Assembly (NCBI GenBank): GCA_030620095.1
Contig: JAUTXW010003589.1
Span: 348,501-412,500, forward strand
Direction: 5' to 3'
Length of the DNA stretch: 64,000 bases
Origin: Kuschelorhynchus macadamiae
Taxonomy: Eukaryota; Arthropoda; Insecta; Coleoptera; Curculionidae
Position 1 is the stretch's first letter. Every line of letters begins with the position of its first letter. Positions 1 through 7,670 of the stretch are shown piece by piece. The notes beneath the pieces were generated by a model. It searched no databases. It was given only the letters and a program-made list of their open reading frames with translations, and was not told the origin of the DNA. The translations under genes were made by a program, and so were the position numbers.

Positions 1-333
1 AGACATGCATCTAAGAGTGAGTTTTACGGTAAAATAAAGTATGATATTATGAAAATTTAATCATTTCTAGGCAAACCCGTATGCAGCGATTCTACATCGA
101 AACAAGATATCTTTTGGATCTAATTGGATTACTTTTAGTTTCTCTACGTAGAGTTTCTATTATATGAATATGTTTTTCTTTTAAAATTATTAAGAATATT
201 AATTTGAAAGATATTTTGCGATTTTGTAAGTGAGTCGAAATAGTACACGAACCTTGCGTATTTTGGGTAGTCCGTAGAACCGGGGGATCCTTAAGCTGCT
301 TGGCGTTAACATCTTCTTCTCCTCTGCTACCAT
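1..333. other. Left flank, no gene seen
   Basis: AT-rich DNA without a convincing reading frame. A short perfect palindrome (CTCTACGTAGAG) lies near 154. I see nothing else here. Confidence 0.5.
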
Positions 334-341
334 GTGTATAA

Positions 342-1193
342 TAGAGATGTGTAACTCAGGAGTGAGCCGGCTTAAAGAATCAGCTCAGTTATGTGAATCA
401 CTGAAGCAGCTCCGCGGTACAGATCTTTTTCGATTCTGACTCACCTCTCACAGCGTAATAGAGCGAGAACGACTTGCGACGATTAAGAGCCGCAGAGTCA
501 CTGACCGCCGAAAGAGTCGAATTGCATTGAAATATGTGCTGTTTGTTACATACTCGATGCGACGCGATTTAGCGGTGCTAACTCTTTAGGTTTAATCTTT
601 TTATTTTGGCTATTTAGATGTAAAATAAACATAAATATAGATATTAGATAAGGAACTGCCTATTGGTAAATACGCATACAAAATAAGTCAATTTACTATT
701 TAAGAAAATAATATGCAATGAACTTAAATATTATTTATTCTAACATTATGGAAAGGAACATATGATGACTTTTTTTTCGGCAATATCGTGAAGTCATTTT
801 AATAATAATTATACAAATATCTATAAGTTTAATACATATCTTAAACAAAATAAATAAAAGACTAATTTATTTGATAAATCTCCAACAGAAATTCTGCATG
901 GTCAGACTGTATAACGTTAAAAATTAAAACACTAAACTTGAACAATTCATCACGGTGATTATTTGCCGTACTAGCTGAGCACCCATATTCCATCCACTGT
1001 CCTTTACAACTACGAGCCGCCAGGGTGCCAGAACCGTGGTCCGGGAGTCAATTCATGAGTTAGAAACCTTGTCAAACAACGTTTGGAGTGTATTTCGCTC
1101 CTTCGTTTCGCAGCTCAATTGAGAGCTGACTCAGCAAAGTGAGCCAAAGTTAGTGAAGCGCATCATTAAAATGAGTTGCATGTCCCATCTCTA
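342..1193. mobile_element. hAT-like non-autonomous element (probable)
   Basis: The ends form an imperfect inverted repeat. The left end starts TAGAGATGTG and the reverse complement of the right end starts TAGAGATGGG; both then run into an AACTCA motif and further inside share a GCTCAGT/GCTGAGTC-like stretch. The 8 bases outside are GTGTATAA on the left and GTTTATAG on the right, 6 of 8 identical, which fits the 8-bp target duplication of hAT elements. There is no transposase frame inside, so this is an old non-autonomous copy if the call is right. Confidence 0.45.
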
Positions 1194-1670
1194 GTTTATA
1201 GGGTTGGTTCTCCATCTTTCGATTTTGTAGGTCGGGTCTGCTTGATTTACTTTGAAGGTGCTTTCCTCCAAAAGTAGTTTGTCTTTTCTCTACGTAATCT
1301 ATTTATAAATGTATTGAGTGCATGCTATTTGAAATATGTTTAGAATCTTAATACCGTGTATGACTTTAATTATAATAATAATGTTTAAACATATTTTTTA
1401 GTCCTATTTATATAACCATAAGATTTTATGTATAAAAATAAATTTAGCAGCTCGCAAAATTATAGAAGAAAAATAATAAAAAACTATGTCAGTTAACTTC
1501 TGCATATTATTTACTGTAACTATCCCTTTCTAATAAACAGATTTAAACTTAAGTGAAAAATTCAATCTTATTTAGATTATAGTTTTACGCAAACATCTTA
1601 AGAGTTTGAATATTCGCGGGGATATAATTCAAAAACTATTTCCAAACTGAAGCAATAAAATGCAAATATT
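1194..1670. other. Flank between hAT-like element and Polinton
   Basis: AT-rich spacer with no coding signal or recognisable repeat. Confidence 0.5.
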
Positions 1671-1676
1671 TAATAA

Positions 1677-1849
1677 TAGGGGAGCGCCTCCTCCTCCTCC
1701 TCTTCCTCTCTCTCATGTCCCTCATTCTTAACTTCCTCCCCTTTTATTCTCATTCGCATCATATTTTTAATTTTTTCTCTTTGTTCTCCCACATTTGATT
1801 TTGCATTCTTAAGTCTTATAAATAGGTGCATCATGATCATTTTAGTATG
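1677..1849 (+). repeat. Polinton left terminal inverted repeat
   Basis: It is the reverse complement of 19458-19630 with a single mismatch (at 1834). It begins TAGGGGAGCGCC, followed by a strongly pyrimidine-biased (CTC)n tract, so the tip of the element is a polypurine/polypyrimidine stretch. An apparent 62-residue frame in both repeats is a by-product of this composition and is not called as a gene. Confidence 0.95.
1817..1824 (+). promoter_or_regulatory. TATA-like box in left TIR, pointing inward
   Basis: TATAAATA lies inside the TIR about 25-30 bases before a TCATTTT initiator-like sequence and 138 bases before the first + strand ATG. Because it is in the inverted repeat, the same box occurs at 19483-19490 facing the right-end minus-strand gene. 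This is inference from motif and position only. Confidence 0.35.
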
Positions 1850-1961
1850 CCGAGACACATTTACTAAGCTGTGCTCGAGTTGCGTAAAAAGTTATTTTTG
1901 AATTTTTCCACCAATTTTGTATAAAACAAAAAGAAAAAATGTGTCAAGTAATAAGTGAATT

Positions 1962-2351
1962 ATGTGTAATCGCAAAAAATTAACTACAACTATCAGACAG
2001 TTAAAAGTTAAATATCTCAGTTTCTTTGAAGTGATTTCGAAAGATGAATACACCAAGCTGTTTTATCCACTGAAACGAGATTATTTGGAAGCAATTGACT
2101 GTTGTGATGATTATTTAGAAGGAATTATAAGCCTTACTACGTTTTTCAATACATTTGGGAAATCATACTTTGTAGGAGAATTAAGCCACCTAATAGAATT
2201 TATAGGAGAAGATTGCCAATTTATACCTGCTATTATTGCAACCCAAAAGAGGTTTCAATTATACGAAGATAAAAAACAGGTATTATCAAAGAAAGTTAAT
2301 CCTATTCGCAAGAGACGTCCCCCTACATATTTAAAATATTATGTTAAATAA
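1962..2351 (+). CDS. Small Polinton accessory protein, tandem family member 1
   Basis: A 129-residue protein of unknown function, first gene inside the left TIR. Its middle part (about residues 45-85) contains a Cys-Cys-Asp-Asp-Tyr-Leu motif followed by a Phe/Gly/Tyr pattern and a Leu-rich helix ending Glu-Phe-Ile. The same pattern recurs in the next two genes, so the three look like diverged tandem duplicates. The C-terminus is basic (Lys/Arg/Pro-rich), which the other two lack. No signal peptide or membrane segment is seen. I do not recognise the family. Its start codon region (ATGTGTAAT) also contains a possible splice donor at 1966. Confidence 0.65.
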   Translation: MCNRKKLTTTIRQLKVKYLSFFEVISKDEYTKLFYPLKRDYLEAIDCCDDYLEGIISLTTFFNTFGKSYFVGELSHLIEFIGEDCQFIPAIIATQKRFQLYEDKKQVLSKKVNPIRKRRPPTYLKYYVK

Positions 2352-2361
2352 ATGAAATGGC

Positions 2362-2643
2362 TTGCTGATTGCAGTTAAATTATTAGAGGAGAAATTTAGT
2401 AATCTTTCAAAAACCTATTTCTCATATTGTATGGCAAGTGGTCCGGAGTGGATAGACTTTTATTGTAATCAATCTGAGGAATTCGTAAAGGCTGCCCTCT
2501 GTTGCAACAAATACATTGAAACATTAAATTTTTTTCAACTTATTCAAGATCTAAAAGATATTGGCTTTGGTTACTATTTAAAAGACTTGAAGCAATTTAT
2601 TGACGAGGATACTATTCTTCAAGAAATTGAAAAGGAAGAATAA
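2362..2643 (+). CDS. Small Polinton accessory protein, tandem family member 2
   Basis: A frame of about 93 codons related to its neighbours. A Cys-Cys-Asn-Lys-Tyr-Ile motif is followed by a helical Leu/Phe-rich segment with Gly-Phe-Gly-Tyr-Tyr and ends in an acidic tail. The frame has no ATG near its 5' end: 2362 is a TTG, and the first in-frame ATG (2431) would remove the N-terminal helix. A good splice acceptor (TTGCTGATTGCAG, ending 2374) lies just inside, so the real first exon may be upstream. The function is unknown. Confidence 0.55.
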   Translation: MLIAVKLLEEKFSNLSKTYFSYCMASGPEWIDFYCNQSEEFVKAALCCNKYIETLNFFQLIQDLKDIGFGYYLKDLKQFIDEDTILQEIEKEE

Positions 2644-2660
2644 ATTTAATAATATTTACA

Positions 2661-2936
2661 ATGGAGCAAATGGTTACTGAAATGTATGAAGAGTTTATTA
2701 TATCTGCTGCATACTTCCAATATTTATCAATTGTAGGCGAAGAAGACGCAGAAGCACAAGATTTGTCAGCATATGTTAATAATATAGATCGAATGAAACA
2801 ATGTAAATTAGCCGCTAAATTTTGTAATGATTATTTAAAATATAAAAATGAGTATGAACTTTTAAATGAATTTAGAAAATTAGATTTAAGGTATCATATT
2901 AATTGTATTCAATCATGGTTGGTTAATGCAAAATAA
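2661..2936 (+). CDS. Small Polinton accessory protein, tandem family member 3
   Basis: A 91-residue acidic protein beginning at an ATG 18 bases after the previous stop. It has the family pattern Phe-Cys-Asn-Asp-Tyr-Leu followed by a Leu/Phe helix, Leu-Arg-Tyr-His and a C-terminal Trp-Leu. It is shorter than member 1 and lacks its basic tail. Predicted to be all helical from composition. No membrane segment and no recognised domain. The stop lies 28 bases from the end of the convergent minus-strand gene. Confidence 0.65.
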   Translation: MEQMVTEMYEEFIISAAYFQYLSIVGEEDAEAQDLSAYVNNIDRMKQCKLAAKFCNDYLKYKNEYELLNEFRKLDLRYHINCIQSWLVNAK

Positions 2937-2964
2937 AAAGGTAATTAAGTTTTTTTTTATATTT

Positions 2965-3414
2965 TTATTCATTCATAAAACAATTGTCATATAAAAATAA
3001 CACATTTGTCAAAGCACACATACAAGGTGATTTTGAATGATAGAAGCATTTTGGTTCCATTAGCTTTAGCGCTGGTGGTTCATCTATTTCAATCACATGC
3101 TTTTTAGAATATTTCTGTATAAAATCCTTTTTTTCGCTTCCTTTTACAAAAACAAAATCTGCTTTCTTCGTAAGTGTTTCAATTATTTTTGGGAAATGAT
3201 GTAATGGAGTAAATCCATTATTCCAATGTATACAATGATAATTTTTCGTTAACCATACCGCCTGCTTGTGACAATCAGGTGAAAGAAACTCCATTGTAAA
3301 AGGCTTTTTAAAAATGTAATGAGTCATTTCATAACCATCAAAAGCTGCAAGCTCTTTCGGTATAAATTTATTTTTTTCATCTTTGAATCCTTGAATATCT
3401 ATAACCAATCTCAT
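2965..3414 (-). CDS. Polinton-associated RNase H-like (DIQGF-type) protein
   Basis: A 149-residue protein. It opens with a hydrophobic strand ending Asp-Ile-Gln-Gly-Phe, then a Phe-Ile-Pro-Lys-Glu-Leu-Ala segment, and ends with a Cys/His cluster (Cys-Phe-Tyr-His ... Cys-Ala-Leu-Thr-Asn-Val). From memory, this layout recurs in uncharacterised arthropod proteins with a probable RNase H/exonuclease-like fold. The Asp near the N-terminus would be the first acidic residue of such a site, which is inference. It is the last gene of the leftward capsid block. Its ATG overlaps the stop of the tiny upstream ORF by 4 bases (ATGA). Confidence 0.6.
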   Translation of the reverse strand: MRLVIDIQGFKDEKNKFIPKELAAFDGYEMTHYIFKKPFTMEFLSPDCHKQAVWLTKNYHCIHWNNGFTPLHHFPKIIETLTKKADFVFVKGSEKKDFIQKYSKKHVIEIDEPPALKLMEPKCFYHSKSPCMCALTNVLFLYDNCFMNE

Positions 3415-3536
3415 ATTTTCAAAGCAGCAAATTTTTTAATGAGACTTTTTTTACTTGAATAATTTGCAATTTCTTCTTTCAGTTGATTAATTTTAAAAAT
3501 AAATTTTTCAATTTGTAGTTGTAGTTTTGATGTCAT
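3411..3536 (-). CDS. Tiny 41-residue Lys-rich coiled-coil ORF
   Basis: An ATG at 3536 opens 41 codons rich in Lys, Leu, Ile and Glu with a heptad-like spacing of hydrophobics (Leu-Gln-Leu-Gln-Ile ... Phe-Ile-Phe-Lys-Ile ... Leu-Lys-Glu-Glu-Ile). Its TGA overlaps the ATG of the next gene (ATGA at 3411-3414), the layout expected for termination-reinitiation. The same strand and tight spacing as the capsid block support a real small gene. It could also be chance; there is no homologue I recognise. Confidence 0.45.
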   Translation of the reverse strand: MTSKLQLQIEKFIFKINQLKEEIANYSSKKSLIKKFAALKI

Positions 3537-3605
3537 GATTAAAACTAAAAGCTTTTGAAAATTTCTTTAAATTAAATCGAAATATGAAAATAGTGGGGAT
3601 AAAGT

Positions 3606-4844
3606 TTATAATTGTTTCACAATTTTATTAAGAGGGTTGTAGCTAAATAATTTGTCATGTAAAATAAGACAATAAGCAGAAGTATCTTTTTTAATTGCAT
3701 TGTGTGTCTCAAATTCAATTCTCATTACTACGGATCCCGTTTGAATTGTTTCTTTTTGATGGGAGTAATCAATATGTGTAATAGGACTAATGTTTTTGAA
3801 TTGTTCAGGATTAAAAATGGGTTCATTTGGAACACCATAGTAAGACTGTCTAAAGTTGGCAAACATTTCGTATAAAGCAGAAAATTTGTTTTCTTCGAAA
3901 TTTAAGTACAAATCGTGATAAGGATATCTTTCAGAATTTAAATATACTCTAATATTTGACAAGGTAATATTGTCAAATTTACTCATATCTTTAACAATTT
4001 TCCCTTTTCTGTTTTCTTGAAAGCCAATCACAACATGACGAGGAGCTTCTAGTTTACTAGTTGTTTTTACCGGCCATGTGTGACGGGTTGTTTCGGTTAG
4101 AGAAGAATATTCAACAAGTTCCCAACTCCTGAATCCTATCAATATATCTTTATTTGATTCTAATATTTTTGATAGAGCAAGTTGTTGTGGCATATCAACT
4201 AGAATGTGAGGAACTTTCCAATAAATTTTATTGAAAGTAACCAATGGAGTGTCAGGAGCAGTGACAAGGTGTGCCGGATCTTCTTTGAAAATAACACCAT
4301 CTAAATCATCAGTTGATCTAATAAGAACCAATTCCTGTTTCATATTCATAATAATTTTTCTGTAATCTTCAAAAAATCCTAAAAGCATTTTTAGTGGTAT
4401 GGATACGGAGAATTTTCCATCATTATCAACTAAAATTGTATCACCTTCTTTCCGATGTGGAAACCAACCTGCATTTTCCAGTTTTAAACTTTCGTTGGTA
4501 TTGTGAGAAAGGTAGCTTTTTAAGGTTGATGCTAATCCAACATTTCTTAATGAATCTATAGTAATTCCGTTTAGTTCATAGCGGATTTCTCTGAACAAAA
4601 AGGCTATACCATTGTTAATAAATAGCAATTCTTTCTTATATTTACCTTCTGTATTAGTTAATTTTCCTTCGATATAAAGTAAACTATCTGATGGTAGAGT
4701 GTAAGCATCGAGTTCTTGAATTGGGATCCTTATTTCATCATTGTAATCGAATTTTGAAGAAATATATGGTTGATATGTGTGAAGCTCAGAACTGACGATG
4801 GAATTGTCTACATAAAGCTTTTCGTTTACGTTTAATATGTTCAT
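3606..4844 (-). CDS. Polinton major capsid protein (double jelly-roll type)
   Basis: A 412-residue protein at the position of the Polinton major capsid gene. The N-terminal part holds the pattern Asp-Glu-Ile-Arg-Ile-Pro-Ile ... Leu-Pro-Ser-Asp-Ser-Leu-Leu-Tyr-Ile-Glu-Gly (about residues 36-61). Then comes a segment of the type Phe-Leu-Phe-Arg-Glu-Ile-Arg-Tyr-Glu-Leu-Asn-Gly (about 86-97), which matches the first jelly-roll of Polinton capsid proteins as I know them. It is beta-rich, has no membrane segment, and would form virion facets if assembled. At 412 residues it is on the short side. The frame is intact. The start overlaps the upstream small basic gene's stop (TAATG on the minus strand), and the penton gene follows just upstream. 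Confidence 0.75.
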   Translation of the reverse strand: MNILNVNEKLYVDNSIVSSELHTYQPYISSKFDYNDEIRIPIQELDAYTLPSDSLLYIEGKLTNTEGKYKKELLFINNGIAFLFREIRYELNGITIDSLRNVGLASTLKSYLSHNTNESLKLENAGWFPHRKEGDTILVDNDGKFSVSIPLKMLLGFFEDYRKIIMNMKQELVLIRSTDDLDGVIFKEDPAHLVTAPDTPLVTFNKIYWKVPHILVDMPQQLALSKILESNKDILIGFRSWELVEYSSLTETTRHTWPVKTTSKLEAPRHVVIGFQENRKGKIVKDMSKFDNITLSNIRVYLNSERYPYHDLYLNFEENKFSALYEMFANFRQSYYGVPNEPIFNPEQFKNISPITHIDYSHQKETIQTGSVVMRIEFETHNAIKKDTSAYCLILHDKLFSYNPLNKIVKQL

Positions 4845-5035
4845 TATTTTAAAACAGTGAAACCCAAGGATGTGAGAAATTTACGATTATCTCGTCTTAA
4901 CTTGTTGGTGTTGGATTTGATACTGAACTGTTGTTTAGGCTTTTTCTTTTTATAAGTTTTTACTTTGTTGATAGTGGTAGGGGCAAGACTCATCCCAAGG
5001 GCTCTATTATATCTAACAACCATTTTATATTTCAC
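4844..5035 (-). CDS. Small basic protein between the capsid genes
   Basis: A 63-residue, very basic protein (many Lys/Arg) ending Arg-Lys-Phe-Leu-Thr-Ser-Leu-Gly-Phe-Thr-Val-Leu-Lys. It overlaps the penton gene by 11 bases at its start and the major capsid gene by 1 base at its stop. Small basic ORFs with a similar C-terminus occur between the capsid genes of arthropod Polintons in my recollection. A DNA-condensing or capsid-lining role would fit the charge but is inference only. Confidence 0.6.
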   Translation of the reverse strand: MKYKMVVRYNRALGMSLAPTTINKVKTYKKKKPKQQFSIKSNTNKLRRDNRKFLTSLGFTVLK

Positions 5036-5723
5036 TTGTTTGTAAATATAACCTTACTGTTATAGTTTCTCCTCTAAAACTGATAAGTTCTCCGTCTTGA
5101 TCAACTATTTTAACTGTTATATGGTTAATTGCTTTGACGCTAACTGGAAAATACAAAATGGGCAAAGGAGATTCAACTATTTTATACCCTGGAGCTACAG
5201 TTGGATAAAACTGGTGAATAATATGAACAGGTTTACCATTATTGTAAGAACCGACACAAATATTACAGTCAATACAAATAGCATTCACCTTAGTTATTTT
5301 TGCAACATTATCTGATTCTTCCTCTTTCATAGCTTCTTGTACCCTGCTATTAAAACCCAACATTTTTCCTATCGAATCTTCCTTGGTAAAATCAATTATT
5401 CTACTACACATTAAAAAAGTTTTTAGAGTATTAACATTTGCTTTTAAAAGAAAAAAAATTTTTTCATTCGGAAATAAATCTTCTATACTTTCTCTTATGT
5501 ATGTTTCTATATCTGTAATGTCATAAGTTCCGTCGGGAATAACAATTACTTTTTTATCTATATAAAATTTATTATATCCTTCTTTTATATTGGGGATAGT
5601 CATAAACGTTTCAAAATCAGCTAAACCCAGGTAATATTGTTTTTCATCCTCTAAATATATGGGCGGATTAAAATCAGCAGACAAAACAGAACTGTTTCCT
5701 GATATGGCAATTGTGGTAGACAT
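5025..5723 (-). CDS. Polinton minor capsid (penton-like) protein
   Basis: A 232-residue protein. The N-terminal half has the layout seen in Polinton single jelly-roll penton proteins: Ser-Gly-Asn-Ser-Ser-Val-Leu ... Pro-Pro-Ile-Tyr-Leu ... Tyr-Leu-Gly-Leu-Ala-Asp-Phe-Glu-Thr-Phe ... Ile-Pro-Asn, then Tyr-Asn-Lys-Phe-Tyr and Ile-Pro-Asp-Gly-Thr-Tyr-Asp-Ile. It is beta-rich with no signal peptide, and the frame is intact. It sits next to the small basic gene and the major capsid gene, which supports the call. It would occupy capsid vertices. Confidence 0.7.
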   Translation of the reverse strand: MSTTIAISGNSSVLSADFNPPIYLEDEKQYYLGLADFETFMTIPNIKEGYNKFYIDKKVIVIPDGTYDITDIETYIRESIEDLFPNEKIFFLLKANVNTLKTFLMCSRIIDFTKEDSIGKMLGFNSRVQEAMKEEESDNVAKITKVNAICIDCNICVGSYNNGKPVHIIHQFYPTVAPGYKIVESPLPILYFPVSVKAINHITVKIVDQDGELISFRGETITVRLYLQTSEI

Positions 5724-5765
5724 TGCAGTTTATTTATGAATGAGATATTACAATAAATAATGAGT

Positions 5766-6182
5766 TTATATATTTTTTTGCAAAAATTTTAGGGATAGTT
5801 GACCACAGTTATATGAATTAAATTTTTGTTTATTTTCATAAGTATAAAATACATCCACTTTGCCATTCGAATTAAAATATTTGAGAAGTTCAAAAGGTGG
5901 TTTTAAATTTCCATAACTATCAAAATATATTACATTTTTGTTATTTTTAATATAAGCAGTCCAATGAGATCCTTTATTTTGTTTTTTATCCAAATTTACA
6001 ATACCACATTCTTTCAGATTAATTTTTTTTGGAAGTTCATCGAGCATAAAAACACCTCTAAAGCCAGTTATTTTTAACAGCTTTACATATTTAATAATAT
6101 CATTGTTCGTAAGTGCTCTTTTTGGAAAACTTATTTTGAGTTTTTTTTTTGTCTGATTGCTTTCATTTTGACGGATCCTCCT
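5766..6182 (-). pseudogene. Adenovirus-type cysteine protease, 5' end out of frame
   Basis: The frame holds the catalytic pieces of the Polinton/adenovirus C5-like maturation protease: His in Gly-Ser-His-Trp-Thr-Ala-Tyr, Asp in Tyr-Phe-Asp-Ser-Tyr-Gly, and Cys in Tyr-Asn-Cys-Gly-Gln-Leu. The first ATG (6047) would give only 93 residues. The conserved N-terminal helix, with a Phe-Arg-Gly-Val-Phe-Met motif, lies upstream of it in the same open frame, back to a stop at 6183-6185 with no ATG. The frame joins that of the upstream gene only if one base is gained in the A10 run at 6141-6150. I therefore read it as the 3' part of a longer protein that has suffered a 1-nt deletion, or that needs a frameshift. 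Confidence 0.7.
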
Positions 6183-6418
6183 TTATAAGGTCTAATAAAT
6201 AGTCCCTTTCCTTTATATGGTCTAATATATAATCCTTTCCCTTCTTTAGAAGCATTTTCCATTGCAATATTATGTCTATGTATTTCTTCTAGTTGCTGTT
6301 TAGCTGCTTTAGCATCATTTACTGCCTTAGCAATTCCTGCCGCGCCTCCACCTAGTGCACCCAGGGCGCCAAGAATGGGAAACAAAAGAGGTAGAAATCC
6401 TCCAATTTTTTTGGGTGT
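6131..6418 (-). pseudogene. Gly/Ala-rich amphipathic segment with GKGL-RPYKG repeats
   Basis: An open frame without ATG (a TTG at 6385 is the first weak start). It begins with a hydrophobic Leu-Gly-Ala-Leu-Gly-Gly-Gly-Ala-Ala-Gly stretch, then an amphipathic Ala/Lys/Glu helix, then two copies of a Gly-Lys-Gly-Leu-(Tyr/Phe)-Ile-Arg-Pro-Tyr-Lys-Gly motif, and ends in a Lys-rich tail. It is in frame with the 3' part of the PLA2-like pseudogene upstream, separated from it only by a TGA at 6419-6421. Similar segments sit between a PLA2-like domain and the protease in insect Polinton polyproteins as I recall. A membrane-active role is possible but inferred. Confidence 0.55.
6141..6150 (-). other. 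A10 homopolymer at the junction of two frames
   Basis: On the minus strand ten A bases lie just where the Gly/Ala-rich frame runs out (stop a few codons later) and the protease frame must take over. One extra A would make the two frames continuous. It may be a deletion, a slippery site or an assembly error. Confidence 0.6.
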
Positions 6419-6849
6419 TCAAATGATACGTTTTTTTCTCAATTTAAGTTTACCCCCTTTTGTATTTTTTAATCCCAAACCGAACTTTCTTTTACCCTTC
6501 ATTATTCCTGCAACACTTAAAGCTGCAATTTTTTCACCAATAGAAGAATCTTTAGCTTTTACCCTATCCCAGGCTTTTTTTTCTAATATTTGGTCAGATA
6601 TGTGTATTTTGATAAATCTTCAGTCTGAGAGTAAGATATATCATGTTCTTTGCAAGCGGAATCCAATGGATTTATACCAACGTCACCTCTAGTTAATCTT
6701 TTTTCCAAGTTGGTGCCGGGACCACAATAATTATATCCTGGTATATGAACTTCGAAAGGTAGTTTGCTAACTAAATTATTTACTTAACCAGAGCCTTTTC
6801 TATTACGTGTTTTAATAGTTTTTTTCAACTTATGGCGACCCACAGTCAT
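6419..6849 (-). pseudogene. Phospholipase A2-like domain protein, broken
   Basis: An ATG at 6849 opens a basic N-terminus, then an in-frame TAA (6784-6786) interrupts it after 21 codons. The same frame continues with Pro-Gly-Tyr-Asn-Tyr-Cys-Gly-Pro-Gly-Thr (calcium-loop type) and Ala-Cys-Lys-Glu-His-Asp (catalytic His-Asp). This is the hallmark of the parvovirus-VP1-like PLA2 domain also found in Polinton proteins. A shift of one base at about 6605-6606 moves the rest, an Ala/Lys-rich helix and a basic tail, into another frame that ends at TGA 6419-6421. If intact it would act on membranes during virion entry. This copy has at least two lesions. Confidence 0.65.
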
Positions 6850-6979
6850 TGAAGTTCTTTTTATACTAAAAGCACATTGACATTTTTCTGGTATAAATAC
6901 TTTTACAGCTAAAAATATTTACTAGTGTGATTAAGAATGAGGATTGAAAAACAAAAATTCTCATTACCAGTAAATAATC

Positions 6980-7626
6980 ATGACGAAAAAATTTGAAGTA
7001 AACAGTTGAGAAAGCATGGTGACTTATTTTGCGGTGGTTCAAAAAGAGGGCTTATAGTTGGTTGCAATGGTAGCGGTAAAACCAACGTTATGCTTACACT
7101 GCTCGAGCATCCAAATGGAATTAGGTTTGAAAATGTCTATGTTTATTCAAAGTCATTAGATCAACCAAAATATGAATATTTAAGAAAGTTGTTAAAACCT
7201 ATGAAAGAAATTGGATACTTTGAATATGATAGCGATGAGAACATTATTTCACCTTATGAGATAAAGCCAAATTCCGTTATCATTTTTGATGATATTCCTT
7301 GTCATAATCAATCTATTATTAGGGACTATTTCACGCATGGAAGGCATAGAAACACCGATTGTTTTTTTATTTTTCAAGGATATTCCTCAATCCTTAAACG
7401 TCTAATTCGAGAAAATGCAAACTTATTAATTTTATTTAAACAGGACTGTTTGAGTTTAAAACATATATATAATGACCACTGTATATTGGATATGACATTT
7501 GATCAGTTTAAAAATATTTGTGCTAACTGTTGGATGGATCCATATGGTTTTCTTGTAATTGACAAAGATTGTGAAGTAAATCACGGCAGATATAGGAGTA
7601 AATTCGATTCCTTTATATATTTATAA
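6980..7626 (+). pseudogene. Packaging ATPase (FtsK/HerA type), start frameshifted
   Basis: The main frame (from a TTG at 7006) encodes 206 residues with a Walker A motif Gly-Cys-Asn-Gly-Ser-Gly-Lys-Thr, a Walker B motif Val-Ile-Ile-Phe-Asp-Asp and a downstream Gly-Arg-His-Arg-Asn segment. This is the layout of the A32-like genome-packaging ATPases of Polintons and large DNA viruses. An ATG at 6980 in another frame encodes the expected short N-terminus and stops at TGA 7007-7009. One extra base near 7004-7006 would join the two. The catalytic domain is otherwise full-length, so this is either a 1-nt frameshift mutation, an assembly error or a non-AUG start. Confidence 0.8.
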
Positions 7627-7670
7627 AAGTAAAAAATTTGCAGTTTTATTTCATTTAAAACTTGTACAGC

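Noticed and set aside
1670..1858. 62-codon minus-strand frame in the left TIR, repeated at 19467-19655
   Set aside because: It is the same TIR sequence read outward. The Glu-rich end is the (GAG)n tip and the frame crosses the element border.
2279..2374. Intron from CAG|GTATT (2280) to TTGCAG (2374) joining small genes 1 and 2
   Set aside because: Donor and acceptor look good, but the phase leads to a stop after three codons.
5097..5315. 72-codon + strand frame
   Set aside because: Antisense shadow of the penton-like gene, with no protein-like features.
6375..6692. 105-codon + strand frame
   Set aside because: Antisense to the PLA2-like pseudogene, whose motifs are clear on the minus strand.
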